Positions 24,720-37,900 of a stretch of DNA of 64,000 nucleotides are shown in pieces. How positions within the stretch are numbered: the first letter of the stretch is position 1; each line of letters opens with the position of its first letter. The stretch is from Puffinus mauretanicus (Eukaryota; Chordata; Aves; Procellariiformes; Procellariidae), in NCBI GenBank assembly GCA_023333565.1, contig JAJKFH010000927.1, positions 1,984,001 to 2,048,000 on the forward strand. Reading direction: 5' to 3'. The notes beneath the pieces were generated by a model that saw only the letters and a list, made by a program, of their open reading frames with translations, was not told the DNA's origin and ran no database searches. The translations under genes were made by a program, and so were the position numbers.

Positions 24720-25408
24720 GGGGTTGGCAGTGGCTGGAGGTGGCAGCGGAGGAGAAGAGGGTGAGGGGGCGGCGGTAATAGGAGCCGGTACCGGAGCCGT
24801 TGGGTGGTGGCGGGCGGGGCCGGGCCCGGACGCGGGACCGGGCCGGCAGGAAGGATCTCCCCCCCGCCCCCTCCCCTCCCTCCGCTGTTTGGCCGTTGCC
24901 CGCCGGTCGTTGCCGGGTGCGCGAGCAGGGACGGAAGCCCGCAGGGTCTGCGCGTGCGGGGGCGCGAGCTGTTGTTCCCCCCGTCTCCCGCCATCGCCAC
25001 CGCTGCTCGCTGGGGTGCGGGGCGCCGCGCTCGGCCTCCCCTTCCCTCTCCCCCTCCCTCTCCCTCTCCCCGCAGACGGCGACTCCCCAGGCACCGCAGA
25101 GGGGCGGGCGGGGGGAGCATCCCCGCATCCAGCGGTTATGTAAGCCCCGGGCCCGCGCGCCCCCGGCCCTGTCCGCGGGGAGCGGCCGAGCGGCCGCGGG
25201 GCCCGGGGCAGTGCCCTCTCGCTGCTTGCCCTCGGGGTTCACCTCGTCAGGGGAAGAAGTTGTGGGGGAAATTGGAGGTGCTCGCAAGCCCGACTGGCAC
25301 CAGGAGCAGACTTTTGGTTTTCAGTGGATATGTCTTAAAAGAGCATCGCTGTTTGTTTCCGTAGGAGACGTGGGGAGACATCCTGAAATCCTGGAACTGC
25401 ACTGAAAG
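24720..25408 (+). other. HYCC2: HYCC2 noncoding leader exon region
   Basis: The first exon(s) of HYCC2 should lie here, to the right of the CCAAT boxes. A strong donor AAAG|GTAAGCG is at 25409-25410. Another possible donor, GTAAGC, lies at 25140-25141, and an acceptor-like TTTCCGTAG ends at 25364. The leader may therefore be one exon to 25408, or two exons (about 24720-25139 and 25365-25408). The start site is not fixed. Confidence 0.5.
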
Positions 25409-27483
25409 GTAAGCGAAAGTTAAGAATTCTCTTGAGAGCTGCTTCTTGAGAGAGATGGTTGCTTGGTTGCATTGAGTACCTGTCTCTGGGGAGCTAGGCG
25501 TTCTGCATGCCGTGGCTATGTAATTATGAAGTGTCGATTGCGTTAGTATCTGGATAATTAAATTATTTTTTTATGTTCCTCAAGGTTGAGTACATAGTCG
25601 CCTTCATCCGAAAAGAAACTGGTACAAGTTAACTACTCAGTCAGTGACTTATAAAGGCTTAAATCATTCCTCAATTGCAGATGATACAATAATGCTGTTT
25701 CTTTATAGCAGAATACAAACGCTGTTATATTAATTACTGATGCTCTTATAAGAATGAGAACAAACACTGGTTTATAGCATTATGCTGGCAGAATTTTAGG
25801 ACAGACTGTAGTGCCTTTTTTTTTTTTAATATCCTGATGTAAAGCTGCGTCTGGGTTTCAGGTTTTTTTTATAGGGATATTGGGAGCGCATGAGAAGAGT
25901 TCCAGGAGGAATGCCATTATCATGTTATTAACAGTGAAACTGTTCTAAATAGAGTGCCATCTGTTTAATCCAGACTGCCTCTGTCTGATTTCAGCATTGA
26001 ATGTTTTTCACTGTGAGATAAAGTCTGCAAGATTCAGAGCAGTCTCTTCTGCTCTGCGGATGCAGTGTCAGGGTGAGAGGAGACGCGTTTGTTTTTCTGT
26101 AATGTATGTGGGCATTGCAGGAGGGCTCTTTATTTCTGAGATACCTTCATCTCTGTCTTACAGAGAATGATGTTCTGTCAGATACCTGTGAAGTATTTCT
26201 TGTTTCTCATTGTGGCTGAAAGTTAATGGGTATCCGTTCAAAGTCTGGCATTGCTGAGGAATGTTGATGTTTTTCTCAGAAAAAAAATTTCAGTGACCCA
26301 TAGGCATGTTAGATACCGGACACCTTGGTTTTATTTTTTGAAGGAAAAATACAAAGTCCTGGTTTTATTTATGGGTTTTTTTGTTGTTTATTTGGTTTTG
26401 TTTTCTTCACAGTGCTTGGAAGCATGACTTGATTATTTATGCATGAAGCCATACTTTACTGGTATCACTGAGTCTGTCAACATGAATGTTCAGTTCTGAT
26501 CACAGAATATTGACTTTGTGTGACCTATTGCGGTCAAACAAGATTGTAGCAGAGGAGTGCACTCAGCAAGATTTGTCTTCAAATACAGTATCGCTTTCAA
26601 GGTTTAACGAGGTTTTGGGTAGGTGTTTCCCCCCACCCAAGTGTATAAAAACTCTTGATAGGAAAAATTGTGTGCAGTTGATAGATTCGCTCTTCTATGA
26701 GGTTGCTTAATGTTTTGCTTTCTAAATTTCCTTTTCTTTCAGCATGGACCATACTCTTTCTTTTAAAAATAAGACTGCAAATATGATAGATGTGATGTTT
26801 TGGGAATATAGGAAGCTTTTTGAAGCTGTATCTTCACCAAATAATGAGTCTGCATAATTTCACGGGGGCTTACATCTTGCTACAACCTGTTTTTGAGAAG
26901 GAAACTTCACCATAATTACAGTGTCAGTCTGAAGAAATGAGTAGTATGCACAAGGAACTAACATAAAGAAAAGAAATTTTTATCATCTGTAAAAAAAAAA
27001 AAAATAAAATGCTGGACATGCTTTAGGAAGGGAAGGTCATTGGGACTCCACGTACAAATAATCAGTACTTTTCGTGGTTATTCAGTTGCTTTTTTTTGTA
27101 CTATTCATGGTGGTGATAATTACTGAAAAGATTAAGTGTTCTAGGATACAGTTATGTTCGCATGTATCCAGCCATGCTAGTTATGATTTGCTGGGATTCC
27201 TGCTTATGTTGCTAGGTTAGAGGAAGGTGGCAGGGTTTTCTTGAATAGCTTTCAAAAGCCCATGTTTCCAGTAATTTGTGTTGATATGTGTTCTGGATTA
27301 ACAGATTGTGAGATACATTATGAGTACTGCTGTTCTTTGCCTGTGCATATTATATTCTCTCTAGCACTGAACTGTGTTTAGTGGTACGTTCTTCATGATT
27401 GTTTTCTGGAGTAGAGAGCTGTGTGACTGACAGTGACATGAAGTATTTTCAGTTTTGAGATGACAAAAAAGGGTTGTGGGGTT

Positions 27484-27506
27484 GTTTTGTTTTGTTTTGT
27501 TTTGTT
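27484..27506. repeat. (TTTTG)n microsatellite
   Basis: About four copies of TTTTG run into a T tract. It is ordinary simple sequence inside the HYCC2 leader intron. Confidence 0.85.
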
Positions 27507-28983
27507 TTTTCTTTGGCTCAATATCTTAATATGTATTTGAACTACTTAAAACTAAATACTGCATCTTTTTTTTCCTGAAATTGCATGTTACTTTCTCCGG
27601 CTTTGTATTAGTAGTCATTTATAAGGCATTTGAAGCCTTTTGTCGTTTGAATAAAATAGTCAATCCTGCTTTAATTACAGTAATGGTGGAAAAGATCTTT
27701 CTTTAGTCCACCTTTGGATGTTTTTTAAAAAAGGCTATGAAATGTGGGGAAGCAAATTATCTTCTCAGGCAGCATTAGCGAGCTAAATGTTTTATGGATA
27801 GTATCACAATTTCAAACCACTGTTTCACCTCTCCCTTGGAGAAGTGATGTGCTGGAGCAATAGTCTTAGTTTCTTTCTGTTGGTTTTGTTTTTTTGATTG
27901 TTTTTTTTTTTCTTTTTGGCAACCCAAAGACCATTCTTCACAGCAACAGCCATACTGGGCTAATGTGCTATTCTCTCTTGAAGCCTAAAGCTCTGGGATC
28001 CTGGTATGTGACAGGACCATTCTTTCAAGTCCTGCTTGTTTCCCACAGCTAAACAGTATTTGACAGCAGGTGCTTTATTCTTACACTCTTCTCTAGGCAA
28101 GCATATAGGTCAGCTCTCCCAGTCTCTCAGTGGGGTTGATGTTTTGTATGGATTTTTATTCCATGGATATACTTATATCTTTAAAAACTTTTGCATTCGT
28201 GTATGGTTTTTGCATCTACCATATTTTCTGGCGATAAGCACCATACTTCATGTGTTGTGAGAATAAGTCATTCCTCTGTTCTGTTTTGAACCTGTTACGT
28301 GAGAACTTCATGTGATACTCTCTGTTTTCTGTATGAGGAGGGGCAGAACTGTTTGACTCTGTCCCAAGCAGTTTGATGTGAGTTTAGAATCTTTAAAGAT
28401 CAGGGTAATGTGTTCACTCAAACACTTGTCTGGGCAGGAAAATAATTTTAGATTCCATTAATTTTCTTTAGGCTTGTTCCCTTACATTAAGATGTGAACT
28501 AGTATCAGGAAGTGAAGCTGGAGGCTTCCCCAGCTGACTCCCGGTGAAGGACATCTGTGCCATAGGAATGATCATTTAAGAAGTCGTGTGATTCTTTTCA
28601 GGAGAAATTGATCTGAGGAGAGACAGTCATCAATAGTACAGTTTGACTTGCTACTTCAGTCAGTTATTTTAATTTCCAAATAGAATAGTTATGAGAAGTA
28701 ATTCTTGACTTATTTAATGCTGTTTTCCACAGTGTTTCCTTTGCAGTTACTTGCTTGCAGTAGATAAAATTTCACGCGGAGTGGTGTTCAAGGACACATT
28801 AGCTCCTGAGTTGTGTAAATTGTTCAGACATTTCATGTAGGCTGTAAAGGTAGCTATAAAATAGAGATGATGCCTTTAAGAAAGATTTGCAGATGTCAGT
28901 TATTATCCAAACAATCTGTTGTTTTTTCCTGAACCTTTCTTTTGTCATCTTCTTTGGCAGAAGCAGAGATTCTTAAAAAACGG

Positions 28984-29230
28984 AATTGCAGGATGGTTGA
29001 GGTTGAAAGGGACCTCTGGTAGTCATGTAGTTCAACCCCTTTGCTGAAAGCAGGGCCAACTAGGGCAGGTTCTTCAGGACATTATCCAGTTGGATTTTGA
29101 ATATCTCTGAAGACAGAGACTCCACGACTTCTCTGGGTAACTTGTTCCAGTGTTTAAACACCATCATGCTAAAGAATTTTTTTCTTACGTTTAAGTGGAA
29201 TGTCATATTTCGATATGTGTCCAGATAGGT
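28984..29230 (-). mobile_element. CR1 LINE fragment (3' end, antisense to HYCC2)
   Basis: The plus strand reads as the reverse complement of a CR1 tail: GGATGGTTGAGGTTGAAAGGGACCT at the start, later CTCTGGGTAACTTGTTCCAG. The minus frame keeps HWNKLPREVV, close to the conserved CR1 ORF2 C-terminus (HWNRLPREVV). The copy is 5'-truncated, as is usual for CR1, and has diverged; it cannot be active. Both edges are approximate. Confidence 0.88.
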
Positions 29231-30446
29231 GCAAAGTTTTTTTGAGAGTAAAAAGTGTTCTGAGTTTGTGCTTGTATCACTAACTGTAGATAAAATAGCA
29301 AGCTGGTTGAATTTTTCTCTCTGCACCTTTGCTTGGATAGTTCATGCTTCTAATAACAAGACAAATAATTTAAAATATCTTTTGGGTTTTTTTTACTTTA
29401 ATCACAGGACAGATTTATGGGAGTGACTCAGTTGGTCTCCTTTTTCGTATAGAATTCTGACTTCAGTTTCTAAACTTGAAATATAAGGTCAAGAGGTAGA
29501 GGGGCACTTCTGATGAAATAAAATCTAGTCATCTAGTAAAACCCTACTGTAAAACAAAATTCTCTATTGCCAGCAGTACCACAGAGAAGAGAACATGTAA
29601 ACCCTGATCAGGGGCTGGGTAAAATAAGACACAGTTTGCAAACTGTTCCAACACATGCTGCAGGTTATCAATAATAGTAAAAGTTTTGTATTATAAGGAA
29701 AATTGCTACGTGGCCATTAGTCATTCTTCTGTTAGCATTACATTTTTCTGTCAAATGTAATGAATTTGGGCACAGGCTTTTTTTATATTCTGTTTTCCGT
29801 AGAGCCGAAGAAGATAGAAATGTGTGCTACAGATGTTTATTGTGTGACATTTATGTTCATTTATAGTGTTTTAAAAATAATAAATTATGTGGTCATGGAA
29901 CATATTTGTCTAACAAACCATGTAGCTACTTTTAAACTAATCTGCATCTTTTAATTTAATGCTGCTATAGAGTAATTTGGATCTCATGTATCCTGATGAA
30001 GGATTAGGCTGAACTCCACAGCAATGTTACTCTGTCACCATGAGAGATCCTTTTCTTCTGAAATCCTGTGTTTGTCATACTATGGATTCTATTTGAAAAT
30101 GTTCATGGGAATAAAAATTACTTATGGTTATCTACTTCAGTATATATTTTATTAGTAATCACAATTCAGGCTATTTGTAAAAGACAGAACCATGTTTGGC
30201 AAGGCACCTTTTCGGACTTCCCTTGATTGTCTTCTGTTCTTCTGCAGGCAGTCCAGCTTGCCCTTGCTGTCCACTGCCTATGTCAGATCTGCCACCTTGA
30301 CCTCCTGGTGTGATTCTGTAGAACAATACCGATTTTATGGTTCAGATTTACTCACTTCTTTTTGTGTGCCAGAGACATTTGGAAGGAGATCCCACTAGGG
30401 TAGTGAAAGAAAGTGTCAGGTGAATAACTATTGCAAAGTGGCAAAC

Positions 30447-30478
30447 TATTTATTTATTTATTTGTTTATTTATTTATC
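30447..30478. repeat. (TTTA)n microsatellite
   Basis: About eight units of TTTA with one TTTG interruption, in the HYCC2 leader intron. Confidence 0.85.
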
Positions 30479-33461
30479 TCTCTCTCAGTGCTGAATATCA
30501 TTCCTTGGAAAATGCCAAGTTCCCTGGCTGCATAATACTGTTCAGCACAGGACCTGGTGGAGATGGTTGGAGCAATTCAAACCTGTTAACACACTCTTCC
30601 AGGAATTCAGTCTTTCTGCATATTCTGTCTTTTTTTTTCCGTAGAGGACGGAGTACTTAACGACATCTCATTTTATATTGTATAAGCTATACATGTGTTT
30701 GACTAACAGTGAATTTTGCAGTCCAGAAATGCCAAGCCTATGTTCTTGTGTGTAATCTCTATAATTTACCTAATCTTACTATGTTTTTATTTTACTTACT
30801 GTGATTCTTCAGAAAATTGAACTGGTTAGGTCTTCTGTATTGGTGTCTGCATTATGTATGGTTCATGAGTTCTTTAAATAGTTATACATTACTGTTCCTC
30901 TGAATTATATTTAAGTGAAATGTATGACATGGACATTTGTGCAGGCTGCATGACTGTAGTTTGCTGATTCATACAGGGCAATGTTGATACTTCCGGGATT
31001 TTTTTCTATTTCAAGTCCCTATGTTTAGTAGTTTATGACCTTTAAAATGTAATTGTATCTAGGGTCTTCCTCCCCTCTTCTGCCCTGCCTTGACCCATAT
31101 TTGGGCTGGGGGAATTATTCTGCATCTATCTAGAAAGACAGTAAGAAAGTTTAAAGGAATGATCTTATTTTTCATTGGCATTCAGCTGAGAAGATATTGG
31201 GTTGAAAGATAATGAGGTGAAATATGTGTAAAATTTGCGTGTTTTCCTTCCTTCCTGGCTTCATTTATTTCCTTTTTATTCAAATAGGTTGGTTATTTCT
31301 GAGAGTTCTGGTGTCTGTTTCTTCCTTCCATCTCCTCATCTTATTTTCTGCTTTGTCATTTGTTTCCTTTAGGTTTGAGAATATCTTGAACTTTCGGACA
31401 GGCTGGAGAGCAGCCCCTCTGCATGCCTGCCTCTGTTCTGATTTGAAATAGGGCAACAAGATAGAAAACTTGATTAGAAAAAATTCTGAAGAAGCTCATA
31501 GTAGTCGTTCAAGCAACTTTCCTAAATATGCTAAGCATAAGATTTTGGAGACACATGGGCATGAGTGTAGCCAATTTTGTTTTAGAAATAGCTTAAGTTA
31601 GCTTGTCTCTGTAAATTTAAATATGATATTCCCTGCATGTGAAAACAAATTAGCTAGAAATTATTATTTTTTTAGATTTTTTTTTTTAAAACATGAACTT
31701 TGTGAAGATCTGACATCTTATGGCCAGTGTGCCCCATTACCAGTGTAAGCTAAACTGGTTATTCCACCATCTGCTTTAGGCTGTGGTAGCAACATCGTGA
31801 TGGCTGAACGTAGGAGGGTCAACAACTTAGCGGAGACACGTTCCAGAAAATAGGAGGCTTTTATGTAAACTTAGTTATGGAGCGGATGGAGTGAGCAATT
31901 TTTCAAGCATCCTAGTGCATGCCATCAGAGTAGGGCAAAGAAGAAAAAAATCTAAGTGTTCAACTTTGAGTTTTGATATCTCTTTATTGCTCCAGGTTAG
32001 GGATATACTTTTTTGAAAAAATATTTGATGCTTCTGCATATGACAGCTGTCCCTCATGCTTTATGGTTGGAAACACACATGCAGTTAAAAATACTGATTA
32101 AAAAAAGCTCCCTACTTAGAATGGTTGTTGTACTGGTTTTTAGTATCTGCGTGTAACTTAACGAAATATGTCTGATCACTTGATAAGTGTGGATACACAC
32201 TATCCAAATTTTGCAGATGAAAATTCTTCATGCTTCTGGCACAGTTGAAGTCAATGTTAAGATTTACATTTACTTCTGCAAAATTAAGGTTAGAGTGTGA
32301 ATTTCCAGGCTTCTGTTATAACAATGTTACTTTGCTAAAATATGTAAAACTGAACTTCAGTAAACAAAACTAACGCATGTATTTGTAGTTAGAACTAAGT
32401 CTTCATAGTACAAGTCTTTCTCTGTACAACAGTGATAGTATAAGAGTAAGAGGGGGTGTTAATATCTTTTCAAACTCTTAATATTTTAATAACAGCAGTG
32501 GGATAGACAGAAGATTTGGTTAAAGTCCATTTACTTTAGCGAAATTACACAAGAAGCGATTGAGGAGTTTGTTAAGTAATAACAATGTGCCCTTTTACAT
32601 AGAAATGTAAGGCACGCTAATGAAGGATTTATCCTAGCAAAAGCTCATATTTCTCTGTGTAACGGTGGAGAACTTTCCATTGGCTTTTTTTTTTTTTTTT
32701 TTTAAGATGTTCAGTTAAGCCGGAACAGCATAGAGACGTGAGCTAAATATGGACACAGAGGAGAAAAGGGGGTTTAGATGTGGAATGGAAAAATGACTAG
32801 TTCCTTATGTGCATGGATTTTTTTTTTTTTTACCGCTGCTTGTTCTTAACATAGAACAGGCCTTAGACAAAATTGCTGAGCTTCCAAAGCTGCTTCCAGA
32901 TTGTTAATTGTGTGTCCATTCTATTTGATAATTATGTAACTGACAAACCATGATACCTGATTGTCTCTCTTCAATGTTGCATCTGTGCAATAGTTTCAAA
33001 TAATAACATCCTTAGGTTTCTGGAAGTCCTTAAACCATATTCGTGGTAATATTTGGGAAGATTGCAGAATGAGGTGCTGTTCTTGTCAGACTTCATGTGA
33101 GACATTCTAATAGCTTAATTCATGTTAATGAACTGCAGCAGATTGCAGTGTAAATCTTGCCATGTCAAAGTAGCAAGAGCTTCATGAAAATCTCTTAAAC
33201 AGTAAAGTGTTACCTATGGAAATACAAATAGAGGTGGGAATCCTGGGCTGGAGGCTAAGTTGAATGAAAGTAGAAAAGAAATACCTAAAATACTGAACTA
33301 ATTTAAGCTAAGCATTCATAAGCTGTATTTCTGTGCTGTTTATTTTCATAGACATTCTGTGACAGCAACCCTTCCTTTAGATCATAACTGTCACATGCAT
33401 TTCATGATTCTCCAGGGAACAGGATGGCTAATAGCAGGCAACTACCTTTTCTGTTTCTTAG

Positions 33462-33536
33462 GTGTGGCTGCCAAGGCTTGTTTCACGTGCTGTGACTCTT
33501 CAACTTTGTCTTCACCCAGGTTACTGTAAACACCAG
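33462..33536 (+). other. HYCC2: Possible noncoding 5' UTR exon of HYCC2
   Basis: A 75-base segment is bounded by a good acceptor (CTGTTTCTTAG, AG at 33460-33461) and a good donor (CAG|GTGAGT, GT at 33537-33538). It is more GC-rich than its surroundings. It would be spliced into the leader before the coding exon at 52838. Such pairs arise by chance in 27 kb, so this is only a candidate. Confidence 0.35.
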
Positions 33537-33841
33537 GTGAGTTTGAGAAGCCTCTGTTTATCTGTGGAATAAGAGAACTTCCTAGCTTTCTTTTTGTTTA
33601 TTTGGGAGAGAAGGAGAAAACAAGATTTTCCTTCTCCTCACCATAATCAGCATTAGAACTTGAGACAGCAAATAAAAATTTTAAAATAATTTGCCCTGGA
33701 TATTTGCCCAGTCTGTCCAGCTGATTGCTGGAATGTGAACAGTTTAGGCAAGGTTTGTCATCCGTGAGTCTCCAAAGGACCAATTGCAAAAATAACTGAG
33801 ATGCCCTTTTGCCTGTGCAGGTGTTGAGTGGACTTGGAATT

Positions 33842-33885
33842 GTAGCCCTTTAAGATGTATAGTAGTAGCCCTTTAAGATGTATAG
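33842..33885. repeat. 23-bp tandem duplication
   Basis: The sequence GTAGCCCTTTAAGATGTATAG occurs twice, 23 bases apart, without mismatch over 21 bases. This suggests a recent slippage or duplication event in the intron. Confidence 0.9.
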
Positions 33886-34897
33886 CAAGAATCAACGGTG
33901 AAAATATGTGTGCAATCCTTGTTTCTACATACAGAAATGAAACTTTGTTGGATTGTTACTGTCACTTCAGCCATAGAAAAAGGAAAATGTTTTTGAGGCA
34001 TCTGGGTATTTAAATCATTCAAATGGCAGCTGCGTTACACACACATATCTTGTGTTCCAGGAATCACTGCACTAAACTCTTTGAAAGGGTGCATACTTTG
34101 CTTTTTCCTCTTTATACAGGTTAAATCCTTTCAGTTAGTTACAGGTCTACTACGGTTTTTAGCAGTTAATTTTTACAGTTTGCATGTCAAAACTAAAACT
34201 ACTGCACTGATTTCACTTTTTAATTGAAATTAAAATGTTAGCATTTTGTGTCTAGTTTTTAACTTGTCAAGTTATCTCAAACTTAAACTCTGGAATTTTT
34301 AGGAAAATAGTTGGAGATGCTTTAATAAATTCCATAATAATGTTTATAAATTAACTTTGTTTGTAATTTTACAGCTTTTTTTTTTACTTCAATATTTAAA
34401 TTGGGTAAAACTCATGGTGCCAAGTCAGAAAAATAAATGTGCAACTGTGGGATTTCACATTTGTTGTGCACAAAGCCCTAATGGGGTTAAGGTCTGTGGA
34501 TGGATGCCAGACTGAGTTAGGGGTCAGTGGCCAATACTAATTGGCATTGATGCTGCCGAAATTGTGTAATCGAGTATTGTGCTGATTGTCCCAGGGTGTT
34601 TTGTGTGTGTGTGTCCCCCTCTTACTTTATTTGGTGACGTATAATTAACCAAATGTTCAAAGGTTGTTTTTATTTCCTCTGTGCCCTTTTCCTTAGACTT
34701 GCAGGTATTGGTCTGTGCTAAAGACAGAATGCTGGGCTCGATGCAAGAAAAGTAGAAGGAATTCAAGGAAGCTTAAGTAAAGGGGAGGATGCCTCTAGAT
34801 GTTAATTTCATCTAATAAATTAAGATTTGATGTATGCTGCAGAAAGCTTTAAAGTTATCTGTTGGTCAGTGGGGGAGTGGGAGTGCTATGCCTTTTC

Positions 34898-34920
34898 TTT
34901 TTTTTTTTTTTTTTTTTTTT
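34898..34920. repeat. Poly-T tract (23 bases)
   Basis: An unbroken run of T in the HYCC2 leader intron. There is no LINE or SINE body next to it that I recognise. Confidence 0.9.
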
Positions 34921-37900
34921 GCCAGTTGCTAGGAAAGAGCTTCTTTAGCACGGCTGCTTGTCATTTTACTGAAACGTTTTGTAGGAACTTTACCACATTT
35001 GGCTGGTGGAGATGTGTGTGGGTGCTACAGTCAACTGCTCTTCTCTACTGATGATTGTAATCTACCAGAGACTACATATGATCCTTATTTTGATAATAAA
35101 TTTTTGGTCTTGTGAGAGAGAAGAGGGAAAGGATCTTAAATGGACATTATCACGTTAATTAGGAAACCTTAATCACCATGTAAAGAGTTTTCAGCTTTAT
35201 CAAGTTTTGTGATACTTCAAATTCATATTCCAATGGGTAGATTTTGACAGATGAAGTATTTTTCCTGCGTGTACTGGCTTTATGCAAAATACCAGTAATA
35301 GTTATTTTATTGCTATTTCTATGAACTATTGGGGCATTCTGCTTTAGTAATGTGTGTTGACTTCGAATAGATTGTGATTATTATCTTTTTGTCTCTGTGA
35401 ATGCAGACTGTATAGATTTCTGAAATGCGTAATGTTGCTATAAGTAAATTCTGCATGTTTCTACATATGCGTCGCATCTATGGAAAATGAAAAAGGTTTT
35501 TATTAGCATTTACTTTTTTATTGCAGGAAGATGTTTGAATTACAATCTTATTTCTTGGTTTTAATTATTCAAATGAAACAGAACTGATCAGGAAACAAAA
35601 TTGTTAAAATATGGTTACAAAAGTCTTTTCAATGTGCCAATTGGATAGCTGGCAGATAAGGCAAAAAACATGAGGATTTTCCCCCCACCCCCCCAAGTAT
35701 GAAACTCCTGCTGCTTACGGGTAAGAAATAATTGTTGCATAATCATCTTAATTTGCAAATCTGCACATAATTCAAGTACCAGGGTGTTAGGCCTAGATTT
35801 GTATTTTGTTTAGAACAGTTTTCTCGCGTACTGAAGTAGTCACGTGTGGACTGTGTGGTTTTGGTTTGTTGTTTTTTTGTTGTTGTGGTAGGTTTGTTGG
35901 TTTTTTTTTTTGTTTGGTTTTATACCTGGTCAACCCTACTTTTTGAGAAGTTACTCAATGCTCTGCAGGTCCACTGTCTGCATGCCAATAACCTCAGTAT
36001 CCTAAACGTTCTGTCTAAGTTGCACTTGAAAGACTGCCTGTGTTTTGTGAAGCATGCTGTATGAAGGGTGTTAGATGAGTATACTCCTTACACCAAAAAC
36101 GTGTAATTTAACAATTTCAGGTGCCTGGTGCTTGAACTTCAGCATATGCAGCTAATTCCTATCAGCACAGTTGCATAGGGAAACAGAAGAGTGACACTTT
36201 TAACATGCTGTTTAAGTAAACTCGGACTTTGATTAAAAATTTTTGGTGATGTGTTTGAAGAGAATGAACTGAACTTGCTGTACTGCCAATATAATTAATA
36301 AAAAAAGTATGAGATCATAAACGTTACCTAGAGGGGCAATGTGACTTACCTGTAAAAGAATAAGGAAACTATTTATGTTTAGTATAGTTCATGTGGATGT
36401 ATTTCTATTTCAAGTAGATGTAATATATAGAATTTGCTGAAGAAGATTAATATTGCAAAAAGCAATAGTATAACTCTTTGAGATGTTTGCATATAAGGCC
36501 ATCTCTGGTCTTTTTCCAAAGGTAAATTTACTCAGGAGACTTGTGGGAAGGAAAAACACTGCTCTATCAGCTGCTTCTGAAGTTTGTTTTTAGCAGGAAA
36601 ACTATTTAGTATTACAAACAAAAGCCCAGAGTTTCTCTGTGTACCGGTGAGGTTATGTAAAAATGGCTGAAGTTTAGAACATTGAGTCCTCGGTGAAAAT
36701 TTCTGCTGTTGTTTTTCTGAGTGCAAGAAAATATGTTTGAAAACCTAGAACATTGTAAAATTGACCATGTATAAATAAATTCCATTCTTTCCTCCACACC
36801 AAACAAACTGGAGGAAGGGTACCCATGAAGCTAGCTGCATGAATTTTCAATGCTGCCTGTTAAATCTGTCATTTTTCATAATGTTGAAAGACTCCTGCTT
36901 TCTGAATGTACATTAGGGCAGTATTTGACAAAAAACTTTTAATTTTGTTCAGCCTATGAGTAGAAAATATGCATGAAAATTGTAGTATGCATTTAATATC
37001 TTGCGCTTGCTCTTGTTTCCGCAATGTCTGATCAGGGGAATGGGGCTGTGCATTTCAATTGAAGTCATCAAGGCTGTATCTGTGGAAGGCTGCGCTTGCT
37101 TTTTTTTTTTTTTTTAAAATACACATACTGATCTATAGCTTAGATAAATTAAAAGCATTGTGGAAAGTCTTGCCTAACAGGGTGCATAAAAGATCTGGTT
37201 GATTTAAGTTATTTGTGCTGGGTTTACGTTACATTCCTAAAGAGATTGTATGCAAAGTTTTGCCCCAGAAAAAAAGACTTTAAATTTCAGATTAAAAAAA
37301 ACCCAAAACACAAAGAACAACCAAACACCCTCCCCCGCAAGAAACACCCCCACATGTGTTTGTAACTTAGTGCTTCTCACTATTTTAAAAATATATTACA
37401 AATTAACCGCTTCACGCTAAAATATTAACTAGTCCTTCCTTACGACTGGTCAGTCTCTATTCTGTTCTAATATTAGTTTAACAGTAGAAGAATAATGACT
37501 GTGTAAACAATATGCATTGTGTTTAACTATTCAACAGTGAAGATTAATTATTAAACTCATACCAAGACAAAAGGGGAAACTGGTGTAGTTGTTGCACTAG
37601 TTTACATTTACTAATGTTTTAATTCTCATACGCTTATTTCACAGAGAAGTAGCACTTCCATGTGATAGGCCACAGAATGCCAATTATAGTAAGCTGAGTT
37701 TCAGAATTTCATGAGAGCTTCTAGTAAGGTGATTAAAAAGGGTTGCGCTTCCTTTGGAGGCACTGTTTCTTTGCCTGTTTCCTGTGAAGGAGAGAGTCCA
37801 ACAAAAGCCATGTAATTTCTTGCTCTGGAGGAATCCTAGTGAAGTTAGTAGGGTTGGTCATGATCATCAATTTTTATAGCACAGTCACCTTAATCCATTG

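Larger units (their letters stand above)
24000..25410. promoter_or_regulatory. CpG island with bidirectional NDUFB3/HYCC2 promoter
   Basis: This is a very GC- and CpG-rich island between the 5' ends of NDUFB3 (leftward) and HYCC2 (rightward). ETS/GABP-type GGAA cores lie at 24403-24409, 24410-24416, 24463-24469, 24473-24478 and 24479-24484. CCAAT boxes lie at 24656-24660 and 24692-24696, with a GC box GGGCGGG at 24697-24703. I see no TATA box. GABP (NRF-2) sites are typical of nuclear genes for respiratory subunits. The core promoter is probably 24.40-24.72 kb. Confidence 0.75.

Noticed and set aside
24016..25405. Long overlapping open frames in the CpG island (up to 328 residues, both strands)
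   Set aside because: They occur in almost every frame because stop codons are rare in GC-rich DNA. The translations are Pro/Arg/Gly-rich with no conserved domain, and they overlap the bidirectional promoter.
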